Shown: positions 1-9,387 of the stretch, one piece after another
Layout: the number at the start of each line of letters is the position of its first letter
How positions within the stretch are numbered: the stretch's first letter is position 1
Assembly: GCF_001050035.1 (NCBI RefSeq)
Contig: NZ_CVTA01000055.1
Coordinates: 62,001 to 126,000 of the forward strand
Length of the DNA: 64,000 nt
From: Mycolicibacterium komanii
GTDB lineage: Bacteria; Actinomycetota; Actinomycetes; Mycobacteriales; Mycobacteriaceae
Direction: 5' to 3'
Notes under the pieces: model-generated
The model's input: only the letters and a program-made list of their open reading frames with translations
Databases searched by the model: none
Told to the model about the DNA's origin: nothing
Made by a program: the position numbers and the translations under genes

Positions 1-36
1 TGTCAAGGCGTCATCCACCGAGGAAGCGGAAGCGAC

Positions 37-1485
37 ATGACCTCAGCCGAAACCCGCACCGAACAGGCCGAACAGAAGGTCAGCCTGCCGACCCTGACCG
101 CGATGGTGGTCGGGTCGATGATCGGCTCGGGTGTCTTCCTGCTGCCGCGGCGCTTCGGCACTGAGACCGGTGTGCTCGGCGCGATCATCGCCTGGACCAT
201 CGCAGGTTCCGGAATGTTGATGCTGGCCTTCGTGTTCCAGCGGCTGGCGGTCCGCAAGCCGGAGCTGAATGCCGGCATCTTCACCTACGCCAAGGCCGGT
301 TTCGGGGATTACGTCGGGTTCAACTCGGCCATCGGCTATTGGGCGTCGGCCTGTGCGGGGAACGTCTCGTACTGGGTGCTGATCACGACGACGCTCAGCG
401 CGGTGGTTCCGGCATTCGGCGCGGGCGACACCGTGCTGGCGGTAGTGGTGTCAGCCGTCGGGGTGTGGCTCTTCGCCGCGCTGGTCATGCGGGGGATCAA
501 GGACGCCGCGGTGATCAACTACATCGTCACCGTCGCCAAGGTGCTACCGATCCTGGTGTTCATCGTGATCGCGATCGTGGCGTTCGAGGCCGGGGTGTTC
601 GCGGACAACTTCTGGGGTGACGCCGGGGAATACTCGTTCTCCGCGATCTGGGATCAGGCCACGGGCACGATGCTGATCACCGTCTTCGTGTTCCTGGGCA
701 TCGAGGGCGCCGCGGTGTACTCGCGCATGGCGCGCAGGCGCGAAGATGTCGGGCGGGCAACGGTGTTCGGCTTCCTCGGCGTGCTCAGCGTGTTCGCGAT
801 GGTCACGCTGGTGTCCTACGGCGTGCTGCCGCAGAACGAGTTGGCGAATGTCGGCCAACCGTCCATGGCGGCGGTACTGGAATCCATCGTCGGTCCCTGG
901 GGTTCGGTCTTCATCAAGGTCGGTGTGATCGTCTCGGTGCTGGGGGCCTACCTCGCATGGACGTTGATGGCCGCGGAGGTGCTGTTCATCCCCGCCAAGT
1001 CGGACGACATGCCGCGATTCCTGGCCCGGACCAACAGTCATGATGCCCCCGTCGCCGCGCTGGTCATGGCCGCGGCACTGATCACGCTCCTGCTCGTCGC
1101 GTTGCTGTTCGCCGCGGACGCACTCGATTTCATGTTGGACCTCACCGCCGCGCTGTCGCTGATCCCGTATCTGCTGGCGGCGGCGTACGCATTGAAGCTC
1201 ACGACCACGCGCGAGACGTACGAGGACGGCAGATCACTCGTCGGCGATATGAGCATTGCCGCCATCGCGACCGTGTACACCCTGTTCCTGGTCTACGCCG
1301 CGGGTATGGACAAACTGCTGCTGTCCTGCATCCTGTACGCCCCGGCGGCCGCTCTTTACTTTAAGGCCCGCCGGGAACGGGGCCTGCGCGTCTTCCGCCC
1401 CGCTGAGGCCGTCCTGTTCGGCGTGGTCGTGCTCGGCGCGGTCATCGCCGTGGTGTCGCTGTCAACCGGCGCGATCGAAATCTAG
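37..1485 (+). CDS. arcD: APC-family basic amino acid permease (ArcD-like arginine/ornithine antiporter)
   Basis: A 482-residue polytopic membrane protein of the amino acid-polyamine-organocation superfamily, with about 12 hydrophobic segments. The first carries the family signature [12 protein letters not shown] near residues 27-38, and helix 6 has the usual glycine-rich loop. It probably exchanges arginine for ornithine, because arginine deiminase follows 20 bp downstream and ornithine aminotransferase lies nearby. ATG 37 is preceded by a purine-rich GAGGAAGCGGAAG stretch. The substrate is inferred from context; a RocE-type arginine/ornithine importer is the alternative. Family assignment is secure, exact substrate less so. 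Confidence 0.85.
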   Translation: MTSAETRTEQAEQKVSLPTLTAMVVGSMIGSGVFLLPRRFGTETGVLGAIIAWTIAGSGMLMLAFVFQRLAVRKPELNAGIFTYAKAGFGDYVGFNSAIGYWASACAGNVSYWVLITTTLSAVVPAFGAGDTVLAVVVSAVGVWLFAALVMRGIKDAAVINYIVTVAKVLPILVFIVIAIVAFEAGVFADNFWGDAGEYSFSAIWDQATGTMLITVFVFLGIEGAAVYSRMARRREDVGRATVFGFLGVLSVFAMVTLVSYGVLPQNELANVGQPSMAAVLESIVGPWGSVFIKVGVIVSVLGAYLAWTLMAAEVLFIPAKSDDMPRFLARTNSHDAPVAALVMAAALITLLLVALLFAADALDFMLDLTAALSLIPYLLAAAYALKLTTTRETYEDGRSLVGDMSIAAIATVYTLFLVYAAGMDKLLLSCILYAPAAALYFKARRERGLRVFRPAEAVLFGVVVLGAVIAVVSLSTGAIEI

Positions 1486-1505
1486 TGCACACGAGAGGAA
1501 TCGAA

Positions 1506-2750
1506 GTGTCCAACCGATCTGCTGATTACGGCGTCCACTCCGAGGTGGGGAAGCTGCGCAAAGTGCTGGTCTGCTCGCCCGGTCTCGCGCACGAGCGCCT
1601 GACCCCGACCAACTGCGATGCGCTGTTGTTCGACGACGTGTTGTGGGTGCAGAACGCCCGACGTGACCACTTCGACTTCATCGACAAGATGCGCGAGCGC
1701 GACGTCGAGGTGGTCGAACTGCACGAGCTGCTCGCGGAGACGATGGCCGTCCCGGAGGCCAAGGCATGGTTGCTGGACCGCAAGATCGTGGCCAACGAGG
1801 TGGGACTCGGCCTGGTAGAGGACACGCGCGGCTTTCTGGACGAGCTGAAGCCCCAACGGCTGGCGGAGTTGCTGATCGGCGGTATGTCGATCCGCGACCT
1901 GCCGAGAGAACTGCACTCCGGCTACCGGTCGCTGGCGCGCGAAAACGCCGGGATCACCGAGTATTTGATGCCGCCGCTACCGAACACGCTGTACACCCGC
2001 GACACCACCTGCTGGATCTACGGCGGTCTGACCCTCAACCCGCTGTTCTGGCCGGCACGCCACGACGAGACGCTGCTGATGAAGGCGATCTATCAGTTCC
2101 ATCCCGACTTCGTCGGCTCGCGGGTGTGGTGGGGCGATCCGGAGCAGTCGTGGGGGCTCGCCACGTTCGAAGGGGGCGACGTGCTGGTGCCCGGACAAGG
2201 CGTCGTGATCATCGGCATGAGCGAGCGGACGTCGCGGCAGGCCATCACGCAGGTGGCCGCGAGGCTGTTCGACGAGGGCGCGGCGACGCAGGTGATCGTC
2301 GCCGGTATGCCCAAGCTGCGGGCGGCCATGCACCTGGACACCATCTTCACGTTCGCGGACCGGGACGTGGTGACCATCTACCCCGAAATCGTCGACGCCA
2401 TGGAGACATTCACGCTCTATCCCAGTGACGCCGCTCCGGGCGTCGAGGTGGTGGAGGCACACAAGCCCTTCGTCGAGGTCGTGGCATCGGCCCTCGGTCT
2501 GAGCGAACTGCGGGTCGTGGAGACGGGAGGAACGGCCTACGACTCCGAGCGTCAGCAGTGGGACAGCGGCAACAACCTGGTCGCCGTCGAACCCGGCGTC
2601 GTATTCGCCTACGACCGCAACACCCACACCAACACGCTGCTGCGCCGGGCCGGTGTCGAGGTCATCACGATCGTCGGCGCGGAACTGGGCCGGGGCCGCG
2701 GCGGCGGGCACTGCATGACCTGCCCGATCATCCGCGATCCCATCGACTAG
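1506..2750 (+). CDS. arcA: Arginine deiminase
   Basis: Hydrolyses L-arginine to citrulline and ammonia in the cytosol. The 414-residue length is typical. Family landmarks visible are FEGGDV (residues about 220-225), the SGNNL segment near 360, and the C-terminal [10 protein letters not shown], in which Cys403 is the expected nucleophile. An upstream start at 1485 is possible, but GTG 1506 has GAGAGG seven bases before it and gives the usual N-terminus, so it is preferred. It is likely co-transcribed with the permease at 37. No carbamoyltransferase or carbamate kinase gene is present here, so the full fermentative ADI pathway is not shown in this window. Confidence 0.93.
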   Translation: MSNRSADYGVHSEVGKLRKVLVCSPGLAHERLTPTNCDALLFDDVLWVQNARRDHFDFIDKMRERDVEVVELHELLAETMAVPEAKAWLLDRKIVANEVGLGLVEDTRGFLDELKPQRLAELLIGGMSIRDLPRELHSGYRSLARENAGITEYLMPPLPNTLYTRDTTCWIYGGLTLNPLFWPARHDETLLMKAIYQFHPDFVGSRVWWGDPEQSWGLATFEGGDVLVPGQGVVIIGMSERTSRQAITQVAARLFDEGAATQVIVAGMPKLRAAMHLDTIFTFADRDVVTIYPEIVDAMETFTLYPSDAAPGVEVVEAHKPFVEVVASALGLSELRVVETGGTAYDSERQQWDSGNNLVAVEPGVVFAYDRNTHTNTLLRRAGVEVITIVGAELGRGRGGGHCMTCPIIRDPID

Positions 2751-2759
2751 ATCAGCCGC

Positions 2760-2773
2760 TAGAACACGTTCCA
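2760..2773. promoter_or_regulatory. KstR-type operator upstream of the SDR gene
   Basis: The 14-mer TAGAACACGTTCCA fits the published mycobacterial KstR consensus TnnAACnnGTTnnA exactly. It lies 44 bp before the GTG of the SDR gene and just upstream of a TANNNT-type -10 (TAGCCT, 2784-2789), a position suited to repression. KstR is the TetR-family repressor of the cholesterol catabolic regulon. The match is seen in the sequence; regulation by KstR is inferred. Confidence 0.7.
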
Positions 2774-2786
2774 GTTCGGCTGTTAG

Positions 2787-3668
<882 letters not shown>

Positions 3669-3672
3669 ATTT

Positions 3673-4884
3673 TCAGGCGACCAGGACGGCGGCGAACTGA
3701 TCGACGGCCCAGTCGATCTCGGCCTCGGTGATCACCAGCGGGGGAGCGAACCTCAGCGTCGAACCGTGGGTGTCCTTGACGAGGACGCCGCGCTGCGCCA
3801 GACGCAGGCTGACCTGTTTGGCGGTGCCCAACTCGCGGTCGATGTCGACGCCGGCCCACAAACCCTTACCGCGGACCGCCACGACGCCGCGACCGATCAG
3901 CGACCGCAGTCTCCGGTGCAGATGTGCGCCGAGTTCGGTTGAGCGGCGCTGGAATTCCCCCCGTCGCAGCATCGCCACCACGGTCGATCCGATCGCCGCG
4001 GCCAGCGGATTGCCTCCGAACGTCGATCCGTGCTCTCCGGGATGCAACACGCCGAGGACGTCGGAGTCGGCCACCACCGCCGACACCGGCATCACGCCTC
4101 CGCCGAGCGCCTTTCCGAGCAAGTACACGTCGGGCACCACATCCCAGTGCTCGCAGGCGAACGTCTTACCGGTGCGCGCCAGACCGGACTGGATCTCATC
4201 GGCAATCAACAGCACATTGCGCTGCGTGCACAACGCGCGCAGGCGGGGCAGGAAGTCGTCGGGCGGAACGATGATCCCCGCCTCGCCCTGGATCGGTTCG
4301 ATCAGCACCGCGACCGTGTTCTCGTCGATCGCGTCGGCGAAGGCATCGGCGTCGCCGAACGGCGCGACGCGGAATCCGGGGGTGTACGGGCCGAAGCCGC
4401 GGCGGGCCGTCTCGTCGTCGGAGAAGCTGATGATCGTCGTGGTGCGACCGTGGAAGTTGTTGTGCGCCACCACGATGTTCGCGGCATGGGCGGGAACGCC
4501 TTTGACGTCGGCGCCCCATTTACGAGCGACCTTGATACCGCTCTCGACGGCCTCGGCGCCGCTGTTCATCGGCAAAACCATGTTCTTGCCACACAGGTCG
4601 GCCAACGCCGCGCAGAAGGGCGCCAGCCGGTCGGAGTGGAACGCTCGGCTGACCAACGTCACGGTGTCCAGCTGGGCATGCGCGGCGGCGGTGATCTCGG
4701 GGTTGCGGTGCCCGAAGTTCACCGCCGAGTACGCCGCCAGACAGTCCAGGTAGCGACGGCCCTCGACATCCGTGATCCACGCGCCCTCGGCACTGGCGGC
4801 CACCACCGGCAGCGGCGCGTAGTTGTGCGCCACACAGCGATCGTCGATCGCGAGCGCGGCGCCCGTCGCCTCCAGCGTGGTCAC
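3673..4884 (-). CDS. rocD: Ornithine--oxo-acid aminotransferase
   Basis: PLP-dependent class III aminotransferase of 403 residues, converting ornithine and a 2-oxo acid to glutamate semialdehyde and an amino acid. The PLP lysine lies in LLGKALGGGVMP, preceded by LIADEIQSGLARTGK. The reading frame extends upstream to 4908, but GTG 4884 overlaps the stop of the upstream hydrolase gene (GTGA) and has GGAGGTG before it, so it is the better start. With arginine deiminase and dimethylargininase it supports catabolism of arginine-derived ornithine to glutamate. In M. tuberculosis the orthologue is split into two ORFs (rocD1/rocD2); here it is intact. Confidence 0.93.
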   Translation of the reverse strand: MTTLEATGAALAIDDRCVAHNYAPLPVVAASAEGAWITDVEGRRYLDCLAAYSAVNFGHRNPEITAAAHAQLDTVTLVSRAFHSDRLAPFCAALADLCGKNMVLPMNSGAEAVESGIKVARKWGADVKGVPAHAANIVVAHNNFHGRTTTIISFSDDETARRGFGPYTPGFRVAPFGDADAFADAIDENTVAVLIEPIQGEAGIIVPPDDFLPRLRALCTQRNVLLIADEIQSGLARTGKTFACEHWDVVPDVYLLGKALGGGVMPVSAVVADSDVLGVLHPGEHGSTFGGNPLAAAIGSTVVAMLRRGEFQRRSTELGAHLHRRLRSLIGRGVVAVRGKGLWAGVDIDRELGTAKQVSLRLAQRGVLVKDTHGSTLRFAPPLVITEAEIDWAVDQFAAVLVA

Positions 4885-5732
4885 CGATGCACCTCCAATG
4901 TGCAGCACTTGATCGATCCGCCGCCCTTGAGCAGTTCGGAGAGATCGACGCCGACGGGGTTGAACCCGGCCTCGCGGAGCTGGGCGGCGAAGCCGGTGGC
5001 CGCGGCGGGCAGCACGACGTTGTACCCGTCGGAGACCACGTTGAGGCCCAGGACGTAGGCGTCGGCACTCGCCACCTCGATCGCGTCGGGGAACAGCGTC
5101 CGCAGGCTCACCCGCGAGGTGTCGCTGAACGCGGGCGGGTAGTACGCGATCGTCGTGTCGTCGAGCACAGCCAGCGCGGTGTCGAGGTGGTAGAACCGCG
5201 GATCGACCAGCTCGAAGCTGTAGGTCGCCAGTCCCAACAACTGTGCGATCTCGTCATGGGCTCGGCGATCGGTCCGGAATCCATAGCCGGCCAACAGGAT
5301 CGAACCGGCAATGAGCAGGTCGCCCTGGCCCTCGTTGGTGTGGCGGGCCTGCACGGGTTGGTACCCGTGCTGAGCCATCCACTCTGCATACGCGGCCGCT
5401 TCGGCCGCGCGCTGCGGGTAGGCGAACCTCGCGACGACCGCGACGCCGCTGACGATCAGGCCGCCGTTGGCGGCGTACACCATGTCGGGCAGGCCAGGGA
5501 CCGGATCGACGGCGTCGACCACGTGCCCGAGCTCCTTGTACGTCCGGCACAACGTCTCCCACTGGGCGAGGGCCAGCTCGGTGTCGACGGGTGTCGCAGT
5601 ATCCATCCAGGGGTTGATCACATATTCGACCCCGAAGTAGGTCGGCGGTGTCATGACGTAGCGACGCACGCGCGCCTGCCGCCGGGAGGGCCGGTTCGGC
5701 TGGCGTGCCGGGGCGACACCGATAACCGTCAT
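4881..5732 (-). CDS. ddaH: Dimethylargininase-like amidinotransferase-superfamily hydrolase
   Basis: A 283-residue member of the guanidino-group-modifying superfamily. Visible signatures are the substrate-pocket PDMVYAANGG, GEGDLL-like EGQGDLL, the histidine in FYHLDT, and the C-terminal GGSIKCCTLEVH containing the nucleophilic cysteine. Such enzymes cleave methylated arginines to citrulline or ornithine; family members can also act on arginine itself. The gene overlaps rocD by 4 nt, so the two are translationally coupled and probably feed ornithine to RocD. The first ~25 residues are basic and not conserved-looking; a later ATG at the YVMTPP segment is a possible alternative start. Substrate remains inferred. 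Confidence 0.85.
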   Translation of the reverse strand: MTVIGVAPARQPNRPSRRQARVRRYVMTPPTYFGVEYVINPWMDTATPVDTELALAQWETLCRTYKELGHVVDAVDPVPGLPDMVYAANGGLIVSGVAVVARFAYPQRAAEAAAYAEWMAQHGYQPVQARHTNEGQGDLLIAGSILLAGYGFRTDRRAHDEIAQLLGLATYSFELVDPRFYHLDTALAVLDDTTIAYYPPAFSDTSRVSLRTLFPDAIEVASADAYVLGLNVVSDGYNVVLPAAATGFAAQLREAGFNPVGVDLSELLKGGGSIKCCTLEVHR

Positions 5733-5758
5733 GAATCCACGGTAAGGACGCGTGTCGA

Positions 5759-5810
5759 CGCAATCAATCGTTGTCCGTTGCGTGTCTACCAGCTAAAAGT
5801 TGCGTATAGT
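5759..5810. promoter_or_regulatory. Divergent regulatory region between ddaH-rocD and the Lrp/AsnC gene
   Basis: The 114 bp between the two start codons contains an inverted repeat CGCAA-N14-TTGCG (5759-5782) plus a third TTGCG copy near 5800. A -10-like TATAGT at 5805-5810 faces the regulator gene. The layout suits an Lrp/AsnC operator shared by both directions. The repeats are seen directly; the binding assignment is inference. Confidence 0.45.
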
Positions 5811-5846
5811 TCATGAAATCAGCGATTCATTGTGCGGAGGTGAGAT

Positions 5847-6293
5847 ATGAACCGCCTCGACGCGACCGACGAGCAGATCCTCGCCGCCCTCATGGACGAC
5901 GCGCGCGCCACGTACGCCGAGATCGGGGAGCGGGTCAACCTCTCCGCGCCCGCGGTGAAGCGCCGGGTCGACCGCATGCTCGACACCGGAGTCATCCGCG
6001 GCTTCACCACCGTCGTCGACCGGACCGCCCTGGGTTGGACCACCGAGGCATACGTGCAGGTGTTCCGTCACGGAACGATTGCTCCAGAACGGTTGCGGGC
6101 GGCCTGGATCGACATCCCGGAGGTGATCAGCGCGGCCACCGTCACCGGCACGGCGGACGCGATCCTGCACGTCGTCGCACGCGACATGCGGCACCTGGAG
6201 GAGGCGTTGGAACGGATCCGCTCGGCCGCCGAGGTCGAGCGCAGCGAGAGCATCGTGGTGCTGACGAACGTGATCGACCGCGATCGAGGCTGA
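5847..6293 (+). CDS. Lrp/AsnC-family transcriptional regulator
   Basis: A 148-residue protein with an N-terminal winged helix-turn-helix (starts LDATDEQILAALMDDAR; recognition segment LSAPAVKRRVDRM) and a C-terminal RAM/AsnC ligand-binding domain. It is transcribed away from ddaH-rocD across a 114 bp region with inverted repeats, so it most likely senses an amino acid such as arginine or ornithine and controls that operon. RBS GGAGG lies directly upstream of ATG 5847. The same regulator-ddaH-rocD layout occurs in M. tuberculosis (around Rv2321c-Rv2324) but elsewhere in its genome. Confidence 0.9.
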   Translation: MNRLDATDEQILAALMDDARATYAEIGERVNLSAPAVKRRVDRMLDTGVIRGFTTVVDRTALGWTTEAYVQVFRHGTIAPERLRAAWIDIPEVISAATVTGTADAILHVVARDMRHLEEALERIRSAAEVERSESIVVLTNVIDRDRG

Positions 6294-6350
6294 GCACCAT
6301 TGGCCGGGGTGGCGGACAAATCGCCGTAGGGATCGTGTAAGAAACTGCCC

Positions 6351-7526
6351 ATGACCACATCAGCGGGCATCGTCATCGTCGGCGGCGGACTCGCGGCCGC
6401 CCGTACCGCCGAGCAGCTGCGGCGATCGGAGTACACCGGCCCGGTCACGATCGTCAGCGACGAGGACCATCTGCCGTACGACCGGCCCCCGCTGTCGAAG
6501 GAGGTGCTGCGCGCCGAGACCGACGACGTCACCCTCAAGCCCGCGGAGTTCTACGAGGAGAACAACATCACCGTGCGGCTCGGCAGCGGCGCACGGTCCC
6601 TCGACACGGCCGCGCAGACGCTCACGCTCGCCGACGGGTCCGAGCTGGGTTACGACGAGCTCATCATCGCTACCGGCCTGGTGCCCAAGCGAATTCCGTC
6701 CTTCCCCGATCTCGCGGGCATCCACGTGCTGCGGAATTACGACGAGAGCGTGGCCCTGCGCCAGGAGGCGGGGTCGGCTCGACGTGCCGTGGTCATCGGG
6801 GCCGGCTTCATCGGCTGCGAGGTCGCGGCGAGTCTTCGCAAGCTCGGCGTCGAGGTGGCGCTGGTGGAGCCGCAGCCGACGCCGCTGGCCGCAGTGCTCG
6901 GAGAGCAGATCGGCGAGCTGGTGGCCCGGGTGCACCGCGCCGAGGGCGTCGACGTCCGCTGCGGGGTGGGCGTCGCGGAGGTGCGCGGTTCGGATCGAGT
7001 CGAGACGGTGGTGCTCGGCGACGGCACCGAACTCGACGCTGATCTGGTGGTGGTCGGCATCGGCTCGCATCCGGCGACCGAGTGGCTCGAGGGCAGCGGC
7101 ATCAAGCTCGACAACGGCGTCGTCTGCGACGACCACGGCCGCGCCAGCGCACCGCACGTCTGGGCCATCGGAGACGTCGCCTCATGGCGGCACAACCTCG
7201 GACATCAAGTGCGCGTTGAGCATTGGAGCAACGTCGCCGACCAGGCCCGCGCGCTGGTGCCCACGATGCTGGGGCAGGAACCCCCGACCGCGGTCTCGGT
7301 GCCGTACTTCTGGAGCGATCAGTACGACGTCAAGATCCAGTGCCTGGGCGAACCGGAGGCCGACGACGTCGTGCACATCGTCGAGGACGACGGGCGCAAG
7401 TTCCTCGCCTACTACGAGCGTGACGGCGTGGTCGCCGGAGTCGTGGGTGGCGGCATGCCGGGCAAGGTGATGAAGGCGCGCGCCAAGATCGCGGCGCGCG
7501 CACCCATCGCCGACCTACTCGGCTGA
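6351..7526 (+). CDS. NAD(P)/FAD-dependent ferredoxin (rubredoxin-type) reductase
   Basis: A 391-residue flavoprotein. An N-terminal FAD motif IVIVGGGLAAARTAEQLR is at residues 6-23, and a second Rossmann motif VVIGAGFIGCEVAASLR for NAD(P)H is near 146-162. The family motif AIGDVASW follows near 275, with the C-terminal reductase domain after it. Members transfer electrons from NAD(P)H to ferredoxins or rubredoxins that serve P450s and other oxygenases. The 9 kb proximity to mycofactocin genes matches Rv0688 in M. tuberculosis, which follows the SDR directly. Here the arginine genes separate the two. The ferredoxin partner is not encoded in the window. Confidence 0.88.
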   Translation: MTTSAGIVIVGGGLAAARTAEQLRRSEYTGPVTIVSDEDHLPYDRPPLSKEVLRAETDDVTLKPAEFYEENNITVRLGSGARSLDTAAQTLTLADGSELGYDELIIATGLVPKRIPSFPDLAGIHVLRNYDESVALRQEAGSARRAVVIGAGFIGCEVAASLRKLGVEVALVEPQPTPLAAVLGEQIGELVARVHRAEGVDVRCGVGVAEVRGSDRVETVVLGDGTELDADLVVVGIGSHPATEWLEGSGIKLDNGVVCDDHGRASAPHVWAIGDVASWRHNLGHQVRVEHWSNVADQARALVPTMLGQEPPTAVSVPYFWSDQYDVKIQCLGEPEADDVVHIVEDDGRKFLAYYERDGVVAGVVGGGMPGKVMKARAKIAARAPIADLLG

Positions 7527-8813
7527 CTAGTGCTCGCCGAGGTAGAACCGGATACCCTGGTCGTCGGCGCACAGCGCTGACTTCCCGTAGGGCTGCTGTG
7601 ACGGCTCATCGATGACGGTGCCGCCCGCCTCGCGCACCCGCGCCACCGCGGCGTCGACATCGGCGACGGTCCACATCGGCACGGTCACCGCCTCGGAGTT
7701 ACCGCCGGCGACACCCGACATCGGATGCGTCTCCCGCACCCCCCAACCATCGTCGATGCGCCCGGGCTCGAACGTCCAGAACAGCACCCTGCTGTAGAAC
7801 GCCTTGAACGCAGCGGAGTCCGGCACCTGATAGGTGATGTACGAAAGTTCGCCCGGCCCAGTGCCGTTGAGTGCAGGCCGCGGAGTTGCGGGTGCCGGCT
7901 GGAACACCGCGAACGCCGTACCGGCGGCGTCGGTGGCATCGAGCACGGTCCCGAAGTCGAACTCCCGGATGTTGCCGACCGTGCCGCCACCGTCGACGAT
8001 CGAACGTCGCGCGCCGTCGAGATCGGTGACCGCGTAACAGCACAGCATGCCCTGCCGACTGTCGACGCTGAAGATGCCGATCCGCTGGTCGGTGTTGGTC
8101 ACCTGGTGGGTCGACGGGTCGTAGCGCCAACCGAGCACGTGACCGTAGAACGCCGCGGCCCGCTCGGCGTCGGGCACCCACACTGAGACGTAGCCGACGT
8201 CGCCGTGCTGGATCGGGACGGCCGTGCCCGTCACCGGCCCGCTGAGCATCCAGCGGTGGCCGAACGGATCGATGATCGCCGCGTTGCGGGCCCCGTAGTT
8301 CTCGTACGGTTCGCGCTGCACCTGCGCACCGCCCCGCCGGGCGCGCTCCAGTGTCGCGTCGGTGTCGCCGACGTGCAGCTGCAGACTCACCGAAACCGAC
8401 TGCGGTGACGGCGCTTTCAGGCCGATCTCGGGATACTCGTCGGCGAGATAGAACACTCCGTCGCCGACCACCAACTCGGCGTGGCCGATGCGGCCGTCGT
8501 CCATCTCGACGGGCTCGCCGACCACTGTCGCGCCGAACGCGTCGCCGTACCAGGCGATGGCGCGGCGCGCATCGGCGACCGTCAGATACGGCAGCGCAGC
8601 GGAGCGGGGCCGCGCGACCGGTGTGATCGACGGGGTATCGGACAGTTCAGCGAGTGCGGTGTCGGTGCCGCTCATGACAACCTCCTGGGTTCGATTGGGC
8701 AGCGAAAGCGCCGACTCCAGCCGCGCACGCAGCCGGGCGGCGAACGCCGGGTCGGGGGCGACCGGAAGCTCGTCGCCGCGCAGCACGTCCAGCGGATCGT
8801 GGCTGTTGTTCAC
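7527..8813 (-). CDS. Triple VOC (glyoxalase/bleomycin-resistance fold) protein coupled to an ECF sigma factor
   Basis: A 428-residue protein with three VOC-type repeats (starting near LPYLTVADARRAIAWYG, VGYVSVWVPDAERAAAFYG and LSYITYQVPDSAAFKAFYS). It follows a 46-residue N-terminal segment containing DPAFAARLRARLESAL. GTG 8813 overlaps the ECF sigma stop codon (GTGA) and has GGGAGG upstream. However, ATG 8675 in the same frame also has a strong AGGAGG five bases before it and would give a 382-residue protein without the N-terminal helix. VOC proteins may be metal-dependent lyases, dioxygenases or binding proteins; no specific activity can be assigned. Pairing with a sigma factor suggests a target or accessory of that regulon. 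Confidence 0.8.
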   Translation of the reverse strand: MNNSHDPLDVLRGDELPVAPDPAFAARLRARLESALSLPNRTQEVVMSGTDTALAELSDTPSITPVARPRSAALPYLTVADARRAIAWYGDAFGATVVGEPVEMDDGRIGHAELVVGDGVFYLADEYPEIGLKAPSPQSVSVSLQLHVGDTDATLERARRGGAQVQREPYENYGARNAAIIDPFGHRWMLSGPVTGTAVPIQHGDVGYVSVWVPDAERAAAFYGHVLGWRYDPSTHQVTNTDQRIGIFSVDSRQGMLCCYAVTDLDGARRSIVDGGGTVGNIREFDFGTVLDATDAAGTAFAVFQPAPATPRPALNGTGPGELSYITYQVPDSAAFKAFYSRVLFWTFEPGRIDDGWGVRETHPMSGVAGGNSEAVTVPMWTVADVDAAVARVREAGGTVIDEPSQQPYGKSALCADDQGIRFYLGEH

Positions 8814-9358
8814 GGCTGCCTCCCTTCCGGGTCCGGGTAGTGAGCGCGAAATGCCCTGCGGGCCCGCACCAGCAGCGCCTCGGTGGCATGCACCGTGCGG
8901 CCGATCAGTTCGGCGCACTCGGGCACCGAGCAGTCGTCCATATAGCGCAGCGCCAGGACCGTGCGGTGCTGCTCTGGCAGCTTGGCCAGCACGCTCTCGG
9001 CGACGATGCGGTCGAGCTCGGCATCCCAGTCGTCGGGCGGCTCGACCGGTTCGGGCAGGTCGGCGACCGGGGTGCTGAACCGGTCGTGGCGGCGCCGGTA
9101 GTGGTCGGCCAGCTTGTGGCGCGCCACCCCGAGCAACCACGGCACGGTCATCGGCGGCGGAGCGGTCTTCCTGGCGGCATCCATTGCCGCCAGAAAGGTT
9201 TCCGACGTCAGGTCTTCGGCGGTTCCACGGTCACCACAGCGGCGGACGAAGTATCCGTACACCACCGGTAACGCTTCGTCGTACAGCGCCAGCAGTTGCC
9301 GTGGAGCGTCGGTGCCGTTCGGTTCGGCGCTCACACCCTTATCGTCGCCATTGCGCAT
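8810..9358 (-). CDS. ECF-family RNA polymerase sigma factor
   Basis: A 182-residue sigma factor. Region 2 spans about LLALYDEALPVVYGYFVRRC to TVPWLLGVARHKLADHYRRR. Region 4 (about 120-175) contains LPEQHRTVLALRYMDDCSVPECAELIGRTVHATEALLVRARRAFR. The frame is open up to 9688, but that extension lies antisense within malic-enzyme sequence and reads as a shadow. ATG 9358 (MRNGDDKG) gives a normal length and has GGAG four bases upstream; GTG 9334 is an alternative. The stop overlaps the VOC gene by 4 nt. No anti-sigma factor is evident, so the N-terminal extension of the VOC protein could be a partner, but this is speculation. Confidence 0.87.
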   Translation of the reverse strand: MRNGDDKGVSAEPNGTDAPRQLLALYDEALPVVYGYFVRRCGDRGTAEDLTSETFLAAMDAARKTAPPPMTVPWLLGVARHKLADHYRRRHDRFSTPVADLPEPVEPPDDWDAELDRIVAESVLAKLPEQHRTVLALRYMDDCSVPECAELIGRTVHATEALLVRARRAFRAHYPDPEGRQP

Positions 9359-9387
9359 CGAACTCCGACGGTCTTGTTGAAACTTTT

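Noticed and set aside
1..36. End of an upstream gene
   Set aside because: Only 36 bases precede the permease start, with a purine-rich ribosome-site-like stretch; no coding assignment is possible.
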